From Nigrospora sphaerica (Eukaryota > Ascomycota > Sordariomycetes > Amphisphaeriales > Apiosporaceae): DNA of 64,000 bases. This document shows, in pieces, positions 21,929 through 32,643 of the stretch (within the stretch, counting starts at the first letter, position 1; each line of letters opens with the position of its first letter). The notes below the pieces were generated by a model. That model did not search any database and had not been told where the DNA came from. It saw only the letters and a list, made by a program, of their open reading frames with translations. The stretch is taken from NCBI GenBank assembly GCA_018287875.1, contig JAGVVL010000009.1, forward strand, positions 1,984,001-2,048,000, read 5' to 3'. A program made the position numbers and the translations under genes.

Positions 21929-23539
21929 GCCGAACCGAAACGGCAACGATGCGCCGCCGCACCGAGATAGAGCTCGGGTGGGTCGGCCCGGCCCCGGCCA
22001 CTTTACGCGCACCCAACAAGCCGAGGGGCTTCGCCCCAGCGGACGAAGCAGGGGAGATAGTAGTAATACCGTACGGCCGCGAGGTCGGCGACGAAGGATA
22101 CGAATATACGCTTGACAACACTATGACCAATCCGCCCCCGTCCCATCTGGGCTCTCGAGCCTCGTCGTTGTTGGGTGACACTCTGACGTACGCCATGTCC
22201 ACGTGCGTGGTTCGAGCTTAAGCATTCCGCAAGCCCATATATTTCCGGCCGCTCCTTCATCATGCTCGTACATTTTTCCGGTCCGTGAACCCGGATAGAC
22301 CCGTCTGCCCATACCCTTGCTAAAACATGGTTTCGATAACGGGTTGCTTTCCGCACTGCGCGTCATGGGCTTAGGGACCGCTTGTCAACCGGCCCGAGGC
22401 TGTGCTTGGCTACGATGCCAAGCCCTGGGCCCCTTCTCATCGCTGTTGACCCGATTAACTCTGCGTCGTTTCTCCCGGTGACGGAGGGGCATCAACCACG
22501 GCCGTGCGTTGCTACAAACGTGGCGATGACCTGGGCCCTAATCTGATGGTCCCATGACTGCGTCGCGTGCTTATGCGTCCTGCCTGGCGCTTTGCTCGCG
22601 TACGGCAGCCAGATATTGCCTTCTTTTCAGGAGCATGCGCAACCGGGCAGGGCCGTAGACATCGTTGCGTCTGATGATGACCAAAGTCCAATAGCTTCTC
22701 TGTTCCCTCCTTTTGATCTGGACTTTGAATTCCGAAGGACAGGCTTGGTTCAGCCCTTCTGAGAAGGCCAACTACGTTTGAGAAGTTTCTTACTAATTCC
22801 GCGTCTGGCTAGAACAGACAGGAGTTTTCTTTTTCTTTTTTAAAAAGAATAATTCTGCAGTCACGTAACGGACGAAGAGCAGCATGATATTGTGATTACG
22901 AGACTGAATATCGTAACCGCACTGAAACCCCGTTCTAACACCAGCGGCTATTACATCGGGGTATTCGCCTCGCAAGGCCGGGACGGAGACTTTCATAGAA
23001 GCCTAGCGTAGCGATCCTTATTTACCCAAGGCAAGAACACCCCCAGGAAGTAGATAGATGGAGATCTTTCTATCGCAGCAACCCCTGTAAATGCCTGGCG
23101 TCAGACTACTGATCGTAGAGTTCAGGGGCTACTGCATCGTCGCGGCAATTTCAGAGACATAAGTGATTACCGAATTGGTTTGATGATTCGCGGTAATTTC
23201 AGACACATAAGTGATTACCGAATTGGTTTGATGATTCCCGGGGGGCGGAGAGCGAGGGTGCAAGACCATTGCGGCGCACAAGAAAATAACAATATTGAGG
23301 GACCATACCCGGTCCCTCCCAACAGGACTGGTCTTCCGCCGCCTCTTTTAACCTTCGGCTACTAGTTTTATAATTCATCTATTTGAAGTTGTCACGTTTG
23401 CAGGAGATCGGAGGTATAGGTCAGATAAGGAATGTAGAAGTCGCCCCGAGCCTTCTAAGTGAGACCCGGACTGAAGACCTAGTTAAATACAGGTAGAGGA
23501 GTGGAGGGTACCCCTTGTAAGCCCTCTGGTCGCTGGTTG
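21929..23539. other. Intergenic region with tandem duplication
   Basis: No gene supported. A minus-strand frame at 22571-22771 (66 codons) has plausible composition but no ATG at its 5' end and no motif. The 48-bp tandem duplication at 23141-23236 lies here, and the right edge abuts the retrotransposon fragment. Confidence 0.45.
23141..23236. repeat. 48-bp tandem duplication
   Basis: Copies 23141-23188 and 23189-23236 differ at only two positions (C/T and G/C). The shared core contains AAGTGATTACCGAATTGG. High identity indicates a recent duplication; the two differences include one C-to-T type change. Confidence 0.9.
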
Positions 23540-24440
23540 GTCAGGTCAGGTGACCTGCAGACCCTGAATCTCTACTTCAGGGGTCTCTTCAGCGCAACAG
23601 GGGGCTACTGGCACTAGGAGAGGGTCGGTAACGATGTCGTCCATAGGCGAGAAGCGTCGTAGAAGCTTCTCCCCTAGTACCTCGCATTTCTCTTTCGCGT
23701 CGTCTATTGTGCGCCCGTCGACCACTAGTGGCGGAGGCCCGCAGGCCGTGCCCAGTTTATGCCAGGCCACGATGCGGTAAAGGTCTTGGTCTGAGGTGGC
23801 TCCGTCGATCAGCCCCCGCCAGTATTGTCGCTTAGCTATCCGCACAGCAGTCCGGAACGCTTTCTTCTCCGCCCAGGCTTCTGCGAGGCTCGAGGCGCGT
23901 ACCGCGGCTTTATATAGCCTGTGCTTTATGCCGCAGTCTTCTGTCCACCAGGGCGCGCTGCCGCCCGGCGGTCCTGGGGCCTTGCCGGCGCCTCGGACAG
24001 CCGTCTTTAGTGTGTCGACTAGGAAGTCAGCCACATCGTCAATTTCCTCGGGCGTTTTTGTCCTGGGTCTGGGGGCGTGCTTGAGTCCCGCCGCGACCAG
24101 TCCTTTAAAGGCTTCGATCTTGTCCTCTGGGACGGTGAACCTATGGTAGTCCACCCGGATCCTGCCACCGATGGGGAGCGTGACTCGGAGGGCTGAGTGA
24201 TCGCTAGGGGCTGTGAGTGCATCGGCCACTATCGAGTTAGCGAACGGGACATTAGAGAAGGCTAGGTCGAGGGTGTTGCCTTTATCGTGTGTGGCCCTGG
24301 CGTATTCTCCAATGAAGGAGAGGCTATGCGCCGCCGTCCAGACGGCAGTAGAGCGTCCGGCGCTGTTTTCTTCGTTAGGGGTGCAGAACTGCCAGACACT
24401 GCTAATAGCGTTGAAATCCCCTACCACGAGGAATACACCC
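23540..24440 (-). mobile_element. Truncated non-LTR (LINE) retrotransposon ORF2 fragment
   Basis: A minus-strand frame of about 295 codons begins abruptly at VVGDFNAI and contains the 3' half of an apurinic-like endonuclease domain: GDFN, GNTLDLAFSN and SDHSAL. It continues into the linker that precedes reverse transcriptase (KHRLYKAAVRAS, KRQYWRGLID). The endonuclease N-terminus and the whole reverse transcriptase are missing, so the copy cannot move. The frame has no internal stop and normal GC, unlike the AT-rich DNA immediately upstream. The sharp edges at about 24440 and 23540 suggest a rearranged, dead fragment of a Tad-like LINE. The clade is inferred from fungal context only. Confidence 0.85.
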
Positions 24441-25015
24441 AGTACTTAGGTATAGCGTTCGTTACAATAAGGCTGAGCGTGTCCTACTCTTATCTAAATA
24501 AAGTACCACTATAATTAGTCATGGTTTCAAGGGTTCTAGTCAGGTCTCAGCCCCAATAGATTCAAGAATAACGTGCCATTGTAATTAAAGGTTAGGCTGT
24601 AAGTACTTTATTTTGTCTTAGACTGTTTTACATTCTATTGGAAAGGTTGTCTTAACGAGCCTTTTTTATATAGCATTATGCTAGTTTTAAACCGAAGGCA
24701 ATTAAAACCTTTATCGTATTTAAAACTTGTCTTTATAGCTAAACGTTATTTCTAACATTACAATATTATAAAGTTTAATAAAATTTATTCCGATTAGTTC
24801 TATTACAAGCATTAAAATATACATAAACATTTTTATATATCAAAAGATAAAGCTAGTACCTAGCTTAAAGACTTGATGACCGAATTATTTACGAAGTATT
24901 TCAGCATTATCTAACACGGAAACACCTTATTCTCGAAGAAAACTTAGCCTTTTGAGTTGCTAGTAAGTAACTGCTTATATTTTCGTTAACAGGTTTACTA
25001 AGACAATTGTAGCAT
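24441..25015. other. AT-rich island, RIP-like
   Basis: About 575 bp of strongly AT-rich DNA without open frames, in contrast to the GC-rich surroundings. It joins the LINE fragment on one side and the secreted 10-Cys gene on the other. Such composition is usual where repeat-induced point mutation has acted on a transposon; the original element cannot be read. Confidence 0.7.
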
Positions 25016-25019
25016 CAAG

Positions 25020-25445
25020 ATGCGTTTCGCTTGGATTACCTTCAGTCTACTCGCTACGACTTCGGCAAAAAGTGTAGTCGCCAAGAAGAAGTGCCCTGAC
25101 AACAAGGAATGCGAAAAGATTTGCCGTGAGGGTCGATATAATATCCTCTCTGAAGGGAGTGTTCACTTCGTCTGCGTCTTCCCTGAAAACTCAAACGACT
25201 GGCAGGCGGTTGCCTGCGAACAACCCGGCTCCGATAGCCGGCACGACTCCACGTTAAAACCGTGCAAAGCGACTGCGGGAAGCATGTGCGAACCAAAGTT
25301 TGAGGATTCGTGGTGTGTGATCAATCACACTAGAATGGCCGAGTTCACAAGTATATGCAAAGCGGGTGGTGATACAAACAGGGTGGTCAAGGGCCGCACA
25401 GGGTTTCTAAAAGAAGAAGCTACTACATATGCGTGCAGAATATAA
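25020..25445 (+). CDS. Secreted cysteine-rich protein (effector candidate)
   Basis: Intronless, 141 aa. The ATG is five bases after the AT-rich island. A short secretion signal (MRFAWITFSLLATTSA) precedes a mature chain of about 125 residues with ten cysteines: CPDNKECEKIC, HFVC, AVAC, KPC, SMC, SWC, SIC and the last in YACRI. Even cysteine number, small size, lack of any recognised domain and position at the border of a transposon/AT-rich island are the usual signs of a fungal secreted effector. The function is inference. Codon use is less GC-biased than in neighbouring conserved genes, consistent with a lineage-specific gene. It could also be a cell-wall or antimicrobial-type protein. Confidence 0.75.
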   Translation: MRFAWITFSLLATTSAKSVVAKKKCPDNKECEKICREGRYNILSEGSVHFVCVFPENSNDWQAVACEQPGSDSRHDSTLKPCKATAGSMCEPKFEDSWCVINHTRMAEFTSICKAGGDTNRVVKGRTGFLKEEATTYACRI

Positions 25446-26483
25446 TTTCACCTCGGGAACTACGGAGTTTCAGCGTTCCCTATCTTGGAAACAAACCTCA
25501 TTTAGCTACCCACTGTTATTAATTCAAGGCAGAGCCTCTCACATATTTCTTAAATCCCTTTTATATCTCCCGGGAGACGCGCGAGCGTCTTAAGAGACCC
25601 CTTTGTTACGAACCCAGCCCAACGGATCTGACTAACGCACTAAAGGTCAGCGCTGCCATCGACCTGATGCCATGTACCCCGGACCAACCTCTGACCCCCT
25701 GACGGGCTGTCTGTCATGTGGCCGTCGCGAGGCGAGGGTGCATTCTGCCCAGCGCGCATGCATCGGCCGAAAGCATGTGACTGCTGGGGTGAAGCAAGGC
25801 AGGCATTGAAATGGGACGTGTCTCACCCTCGACTCGGCTCCCTGTGTCCGGACGGAATGCATCCGCCCTCCGTGTAAAGTACTTCTGTAGCAAGTGCTGA
25901 TGTCATGTCCGAATCACCCGATTACGCGTGGTCGCAAACCAATGTCCCCCAGGCAGCAAACTGCATTTGCCCATATTAGCAGCCCCGGCCTGCCCTTATA
26001 TCTGCCCATCATGCCCAAACTCTGGTGCTTCTCCATCCCCGCTGTGCCTGTCTCGCCTGTCTTGCCTGTCTACGCCCATCACCCCAAAGTCCGATGCGGG
26101 TCACGCCCTAGAAGAGCACCGCCCTGTGGCAGCTTCTTGCGGACGAACGGATTTAACTCGATGTCTTCCTTACATACATGACAATTGCGTTCATGTAGAT
26201 AGATAGCTGAACAGCCACTGCCAAGACAAATTGTAGGTGGTGGGGAGACGCCGGCATTCAGTCCCACCGCCTGAGCCGTCGCCTCCAGACTGGGAAACAC
26301 CATGGCCAGCAGCGTCTTAAGAACAGAACCCAGACTCCATCTCTCATTGATTGCCATTATACTACAACTGAAACCCTTCATGTCCCTCACTGATCAAATA
26401 ATTTCCACCGTCTTAGACTCCTGCGCCCGGAAATAGTCTAGCCCATCCGGTGAACCCTATACGCCGACGCGAAGGTATTTTCC
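25446..26483. other. Intergenic region
   Basis: No gene supported. It lies between the secreted 10-Cys gene and the HET-type relic. Open frames are short and without motifs. Confidence 0.45.
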
Positions 26484-27705
26484 CTATTGCATCTTCGCCG
26501 GATAGACCATAATACCATATGCCGCTCTAGGCCCGACTATGTAACCGTGAGAGTCTGCATAATAACGCGCAACATCCTCACTACCCGTAGTACAACAACG
26601 ACAACCTTCACCCGTCCTAATCCCCCCGCGCCGGTCATATATGTTGTGAAATCCAAAGTGGTCCCCGTATGAGAACCGGATCCATTTGAAGTTATTCTGT
26701 TGATCCGGCGTGCGCTGAGGTAGACGGCTCCCCAGCAACACTCGAGAAAGGTCTTGAGTTAATTCTTCTCCCTCGTTAAAATGTCCATCCAGGACTATGA
26801 TGGTCATGTCCCGGGATGCGATATCGACCGTCCATCTCTGGTATGGGTTTGCTGTGAACTGCATGTAGACGGCGCGCAGTTTCCGCGAATCAATTGGTAC
26901 TACCGATCTAATGATAGTCATAACTCCACCTAACACCTCTCCGAAAGGGTTGGCGCTAGCCACGGAAGTGTCAGCTTCCATACTCTTATACTCTTTCTCG
27001 ACGTCTTCTGTATTACTTGCTATAAGCAACGGGTAGCTCGTTTAATGGTCGATGGCTGCAGCTCGACTAGCCCAGCTCCATGACGGGGCAATGTAGGGTT
27101 CCTAGTTTTCTAACTTGTCAATGACAGCAGTTAATGTGGTCGCGTGATATTCTGACATCCAAAGTTGCTGCGACCATATTAAGTCGCGATACACACGGTC
27201 TTTTCGAATGCCAGCAATATATTACTATGGGCAGTCCTGTGTAGCGGTTCGAGCCATCCCTAACACCGAGGGAAGTTTGTCCGTGGACTTCGTGGGGCTT
27301 CGTCTCGAGGCTGATCCCATGTAAAGGAGCCACCCTAAGATGTAAGCCTTATCGTACTTGTCCACATCGAAATCGAAAATATTCAAGTCACCTAAATCAT
27401 CCGGGTTGGATTAATCCGATCCCTCCGAGAATGGCCACTCCCCGCGTTGGTAATGCATCTTATGCTTACTAAACATCAGAACGTTGCTGGACAGGATCTT
27501 CTCCTGTAATGTCCAGCCGCGTGTCATCCAGCGGGATCTTCCATCTGCCCCGAGGTGCGTCTGTCCTTCCAAATCCCTCACAATCATTGTGTGCCACCGA
27601 ACCCAGTACGCACAAATTTAACCTCGAAGGCTATTATACAAATGACTAATCCAACTTCGAGTTGCCCCTGATGCTACCAAGGTAAAGGCGTACACCTTTT
27701 TAGCT
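26484..27705 (-). pseudogene. Decayed or heavily interrupted HET-domain gene
   Basis: Minus-strand pieces in different frames carry heterokaryon-incompatibility (HET) domain signatures in the right order. FTLVASGATRS (near 27690-27640) matches the usual TLVAASG strand. SRWMTRGWTLQE in the frame 27587-27411 matches the HET hallmark RGWTxQE, followed by LMFSKHKMHYQRGEW. Further down come IRKDRVYRDLIWSQQLW (about 27210-27150) and a 181-codon frame 27029-26484 ending GIMVYPAKMQ, which resembles a HET-protein C-terminal beta region and lacks an ATG. In-frame stops separate the pieces and I could not join them with good splice sites, so a pseudogene is more likely than an intact multi-intron gene. 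Intact relatives act in non-self recognition and programmed cell death after hyphal fusion. Confidence 0.6.
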
Positions 27706-29130
27706 AGGTATGCACCATTGTCAGTACTGGCTAGGTACATATGAAGAAAAGGAACATTTGCATGTAAGAACGTGACAAAACGAGAGCATCGGCCGAGTGA
27801 TGCGGCGCTAAGGATTCGGCATAAGGGGTCTACCCGGCCGTGCTAGAGCTTGTCGGACATCTGTCCCCTGTAGACGACGATTCGGCATCCAAGCTTGAAT
27901 CTTTTTGTTTCAACCCACCTTGGCCTTATTTACCCTTTCTCCTTCTGCCTGCAGCTCTTCCCGGGCCTTTTTGTGCCTTCTCGAAGAGGGGTATACGATT
28001 AACTCTCTCAGTGGCCATTATGATACACGAATCCCCGCGTTGCCTCGCCTACTTGCGGATAGAAATTAAATATTGGTTGCAAGGGTTTCACGTAGTATTT
28101 TCACATGTCCACCCGGAATTCTATTCCAGTGGGAATGAATGACTGCGGTAACAAAAGGTATAAAATAACAGTACAAGGGGACATGCACTGCCTCACTTTC
28201 AACTATGTTGGCCGCCATTCGCGTATGAACGTACTTACCTACTAGTAGTCACTTCTAGGAAAGACCCGGTAGGGTATCTCGGCCGTAGTTTGGTATCATG
28301 CGCGGGCATGTTTTATTCCCGATTAACTCGCTATCCTCCCCTTAATTCTCTATCGAATCAATACCACCAGACAGCTAAACCCAGTCCCACTTAGTAAGAA
28401 TGTTGGAGGAGTACTTTACTCAAGTTCTCCAGCGGTTGCCGGCTGAAAGCAAACCTTTACAAATCCCGTGTTCAAAAAGGCCCCATCGGAAAGTGGTGTC
28501 GCGTAGCTGGACACGACACGTAAATTCAACTCGAGGCAATAATCGCTTAAGCTGCGTCGGTTGTATTCCGAGTCGGGGCCCGCTTCGCCTTAACGTACTG
28601 TCAGGATGAGAAAGTTCGCGATCATTGCAGGGGACTCGCCACTCAACACTTCACCCTCCGTTTCTGAAGGGTTTTTCTCGAGTTCTTAACTGCACACTTG
28701 GGCACCGCGCATACACGCATAGCTTTGGGACCATCCAACAATAAGACGGCTGTGTACTTGAACGCCTGTGCCGCCCATGAAGCACCTTTAAAGTTGGGTC
28801 CTATTTCTTGTAAGACCAATATCAAGAAAGGCCGGGGTAAGGGATACGCTTCGTTGGAACCTGCCTCGGCCAAACAAGCGTCTACGGCAACCCGTCTTAC
28901 ACTACTTGGATGGGATATCGAACCCCCCTTGATGGTTTTCTACGGCAATTAACACAGATCTGCGTGTAGTTTCAACCCGCGGCTGGCTGGGGCTCCGCGA
29001 GAATATACACGTATGCCGGGATCACGTGGCCGCCCGTCCGTGTTGTTAAGGGTGTCTATTTCCACGTGGAACGAACCTTTCTCCACGGATTCCTCTGTTC
29101 CCATATTCCCCCGGTTCGCGGATCACGACG
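27706..29130. other. Low-gene region with coding-like fragments
   Basis: No complete gene. A plus-strand frame from ATG 28400 (LEEYFTQVLQRLPAES...) and another from 28698 (NNKTAVYLNACAAHE... GKGYASLEPAS) have protein-like composition but no motif and no acceptable joins. They may be remains of a gene of the accessory island. Confidence 0.35.
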
Positions 29131-30915
29131 CTAACGTCCCGCGTTTTCTGCATGTCCCGGACCAAGCAAAGGCACGTCGGCGTCCGACGGAGGCTTGAGC
29201 ATCTGGAGCTCATGCACGCCCGGGGCCGCGACGGCGGCGCATCCGGCGCAGTGCATCGAATTCTCGTCGTAGCGATCTACCCACGCCGTCGCCACCCAGT
29301 TGAACAAGGTCCACGCGGCCGACAGGAAGACGAGATCGGCCATGAAGACGGCGACGAACAGGGAACCCGGTGGCTTGCGCTTGGGCGTCTGACAAAAGTA
29401 CTGGGCGTAGAGCGTCGAGGGCCGGACGGACAAGGCCTCGGAGGCCTTGTAGCTCTCGGGCGTCATATAGCCCTTCAGGGACCCCGTTTGATGCCCATCT
29501 TTGAAGTCCTTGGAGTACAACTCCAGAGCGGTCGCTTTCGTGGCCAGAGTCGACGTGTTCAGTCCGAGGTCGGCCAATATAAAGGAGTAGAAGGACTTGG
29601 CGTACTGGTCGAAGGCTGTGGCGGCGGAGCTGTATGGCATCTTGCCGTCCATCCACCCGCCAACAGTACTAGAATTGGCGACTGTCTGACCTTCCTTTCC
29701 CCAGACGAACATCGTCGACTTGAAGAAGTCTCTGTGTTCCACATCTTTGGTTGTGTTGGAGAAGTCTCTGTGTCCCACATCTTTGGTTGTGTTTGAGTAT
29801 TCGAACGCTGATAAGTGATAACTTTAGTAAATGCATGGGAAAGGACAGAAGGGTGGTGCGGCGGGCTTACAAACATATCCCTTTGCAGGCTTTCTTTCCT
29901 GTGTCTCACTTTCGACCGTCTTTCTCCAGACCTGCGAGGCATCGATAGCGTACCATTTCCTTCCTCACGTTAAGCGGATGAATCGAAATTCGGGGAGAGG
30001 GGGGGCGGAAGGGACGCCTTACAGTAGACTCAGGCCCCACCACAGCGAGGGGTCCGTGGAACGATTCACGGGTATTACTGGACTGTCTACTGTCGGGTCA
30101 TAAGACGCCAACAGCTCCAGTCTCGTGGTCGAACCGTCTTGTGAGATATTACAGTAGATCCGGCTCTTTGAAATATCTTAGCTCACGTCTGGCAGCTTGT
30201 TGTCCCCAGGATTCTCCCATCATGGAATCAACCTACCGACACACGTGGGTTCCAAAGGACTCGCGACAGGGTTAGGGCATTGTTGTCCAAAACACTTTCC
30301 ATATACACCTGGATGAGATTCACTTCGCAGTCGTCCAGTATGTTGCTCAGGTAAATAAGGGATGGTGCTCTCGTCGACGGAGTGCTCACTCCATTATTCT
30401 CGGTCGCAACCTTCTCAACGCTGGAAAGCTCGTAGGGCAGGGTCAACTTGTCCGAGAAGACCTCTGTATCGCTCGTCAGCAAATCCCATTGTAGCAAGCC
30501 CAGTATGGCAAGTTCGTATAAAAAAGAGCTTCACGTACTCATGCCGATTGGAATTGCCGTGCTATCGCATTTTGTGGCCGGCTAGGTTCCGTTAATAATG
30601 AAAATGGTTGGGTGCCGCAAAATTTCCTACAGTTTTGGCCCATGAAAACGGCGGCTGTGAAAACCAGCGGTCCTCTGCCATAGTCCCATTGGGGTCCGTG
30701 GTGTAAAAGAAACTGGTCAGAAGTCTTAGTCGCGATACTTTTCTCGCTCTTGCCACTGCGTTATGAAAGACTTACTGCGGTTCGTACCCATTGGTAGCAA
30801 CATTGATGATAGTGAATAGTGTCGTTAGCACGATGCCACCAAGGATAGCCGTCCAGGTGAACCATCTCAGCGGGTATTTCCGCTCAATTTTGTAGGAAAA
30901 GTATGATTGATACAT
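29131..30915 (-). CDS. Fungal integral membrane protein, unknown function, seven exons
   Basis: Exons 30915-30776, 30712-30631, 30581-30539, 30463-30237, 30165-30023, 29959-29871 and 29807-29131 total 1401 nt (466 aa); introns are 49-75 nt. An N-terminal membrane helix follows KYPLRWFTW (ILGGIVLTTLFTIINVA). A long probably extracellular part contains DCEVNLIQVYME, CNIS, several N-glycosylation sequons and SLWWGLSLL. A second membrane helix (FVAVFMADLVFLSAAWTLF) precedes a cytosolic tail with CAGC. This N-helix / large ectodomain / C-helix layout is common to a Pezizomycotina-specific family without assigned function. A 36-bp tandem duplication in the last exon repeats SNTTKDVxHRDF. Frame closure over six introns makes the model strong although each ORF alone looks fragmentary. 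Confidence 0.85.
29725..29796 (-). repeat. 36-bp in-frame tandem duplication inside a gene
   Basis: Two copies beginning at 29725 and 29761, differing at a few bases, encode SNTTKDVEHRDF and SNTTKDVGHRDF. Each adds an N-glycosylation sequon (NTT), so the copy number changes the ectodomain without breaking the frame. Confidence 0.85.
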
Positions 30916-31887
30916 GGTTCCCTGGGGTAATGCGATCCCGAATGTAAAGGAAACGGAAGCTATGACATGCTAAGCGCGAGGGCGCACAGATATTTCATAG
31001 TTAACCCATGTGCTACGAATAGGTGATGGAAGGGGAGATAGACTATCTTAGGTGAGATGTGGCTATCTCCAAGGATCTGTGGAAAATTTCAGTCCCCTCG
31101 GCGTGTAGACCCCAGAGCTTACGTACCATTTTGGATGCGGGAGAGGGGTCATCAGATTTTAGCGTAGCCAGGTCGGCATGGCCAGATCTTGAAGAATTTC
31201 TTGGCGCCATACATGGTAGCTATAAATGCAGGGGCGGTGGTGTACGGTAATGATTATGGAGAAGGCAGGGCAGCACAGCCTCGTTATTTGCTGCCGGCGA
31301 ACCACTTATGGGGACCTGGAGCTGACATAGGGTGGGTACAGCCCGGTACAGCCCGGTACAGCCCTATACAGCCCTCACCGGTTTCAGTATTGTGAGACTA
31401 TTTTGATCATCTCGGCTTAGATCTTTCCCCGCGCCCCTTGGCCCCCCTTCCCTTGTTCGCAACCAACTCGGGCGGCAGAGAGGGAGATGGATGGCAGGGG
31501 AAGAGGTGCCAGTATATACTAACGGCAGGTTGCCGACCCGTGCTATGTGCGCCCTAGTAGGACGGAAACTAGAGAGGGGGCATAGGGCCGGGCGACGTGC
31601 ATCACTTTGTGTCATTAGGAAGGAGCTAGGGAGTGGCAGACGCAACAGAGATAGTAAACCGACATGAAGAAACTATACCCCGTGCTTCCAAGAAAAAGGT
31701 AACGAGAGTGTACGGATATCCTATTCGTTAACCATCAGCTTCGATAGGGGCCCTGGCGACACACGCCAGCCAGTAGGGATAGAGCCAGCCGGTTGGCGTC
31801 ACTAGCTTTGATTCCGCAAGTGGGTCGTAAACGTCTATTTGTCAAGACGTCAACACGTTTCAGGAACCGCCCATGGTCCTTGTAAGC
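30916..31887. other. Upstream region with short tandem repeat
   Basis: Promoter side of the seven-exon membrane protein. A 10-bp unit GTACAGCCCG is repeated four times with slight changes at 31336-31375. No gene supported. Confidence 0.45.
31336..31375. repeat. 10-bp tandem repeat, four copies
   Basis: Units GTACAGCCCG, GTACAGCCCG, GTACAGCCCT and ATACAGCCCT follow each other without gaps. Confidence 0.85.
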
Positions 31888-32385
31888 CTAGTCATGCAGC
31901 CGTGCCTCTACCGATTGACGCAACACCAGGAGACCCGTGGGGGACTGCAACACCCATAGCATACGACGGCCGGGCTTCTTGATCCTATGCCCGTCTGTTG
32001 ACGCGCCCTCCAGCACCGAGTCGTCCCGGCGCAACCACGATCGAAGAATCTCGACGACGGCCAGAAGGGGAGACATGCCTGCGGCAACAGCTCCCGCCCA
32101 CTCCGAGAGTACGGCCTCGGCTGGATCATCGAGACTATCAATCTGCCGACAAGCAGGGTCCCCTGGGCCGACTGCTGCACCCCGACCTCCACAGAGGTAT
32201 CCGCTACCAAGGGCAGTGGCAACGTGGAAATTCACGGTGCCAAAGTCCATGGTATCCAGTGCAATGGCAAGAACTCGGCATACTGCGCCAATGCCGTTTG
32301 CCCATCTTGCTAGTGCTGCATCGACGAGATTAGAGAGCCAAAGTTGCGCGTAAGTAAGAGGACTCTCCGGCGTTGCTGTCGGCAT
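31888..32385 (-). CDS. Hypothetical protein, 165 aa
   Basis: An uninterrupted minus-strand frame with a true ATG at 32385 and stop at 31888. The N-terminal half is Ala/Leu/Gly-rich and moderately hydrophobic (LVDAALARWANGIGAVCRVL, then HVATALGSGYLCGG); the C-terminal part is basic. Composition is compatible with a real protein, but there is no recognised motif and no clear signal peptide. It lies 258 bp downstream of the DUF1769 gene on the same strand. The gene may be a fragment or an ORF by chance; no function is proposed. Confidence 0.35.
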   Translation of the reverse strand: MPTATPESPLTYAQLWLSNLVDAALARWANGIGAVCRVLAIALDTMDFGTVNFHVATALGSGYLCGGRGAAVGPGDPACRQIDSLDDPAEAVLSEWAGAVAAGMSPLLAVVEILRSWLRRDDSVLEGASTDGHRIKKPGRRMLWVLQSPTGLLVLRQSVEARLHD

Positions 32386-32643
32386 CTGCTGCTAGAAATC
32401 TTGCTGTATGTGATATTGATAATGTAAAGGCTACCACGCAAATACTGGCCGACTGCCAATATCCAATGAAGGACAGGGTGAGATAAGCTCGGCCTCGTTC
32501 ACGTCTTGTGTTCGTCGAAACGCGAGCAAGCTGGGTGCTTGCATTAATGTACGCTGTCATACCACCCCTGGGGGTGTAAGTAACAGAGCTCAGGATGCCG
32601 TCGTGTCTATCTGGCCCTTCGGCTCGCCGTTCCGCTCTGGCGG

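Noticed and set aside
22571..22771. 66-codon minus-strand frame
   Set aside because: Begins at TTG rather than ATG, has no motif and no joinable exon.
27118..27333. 71-codon minus-strand frame as an independent gene
   Set aside because: Begins with GTG and overlaps a better HET-like fragment in another frame.
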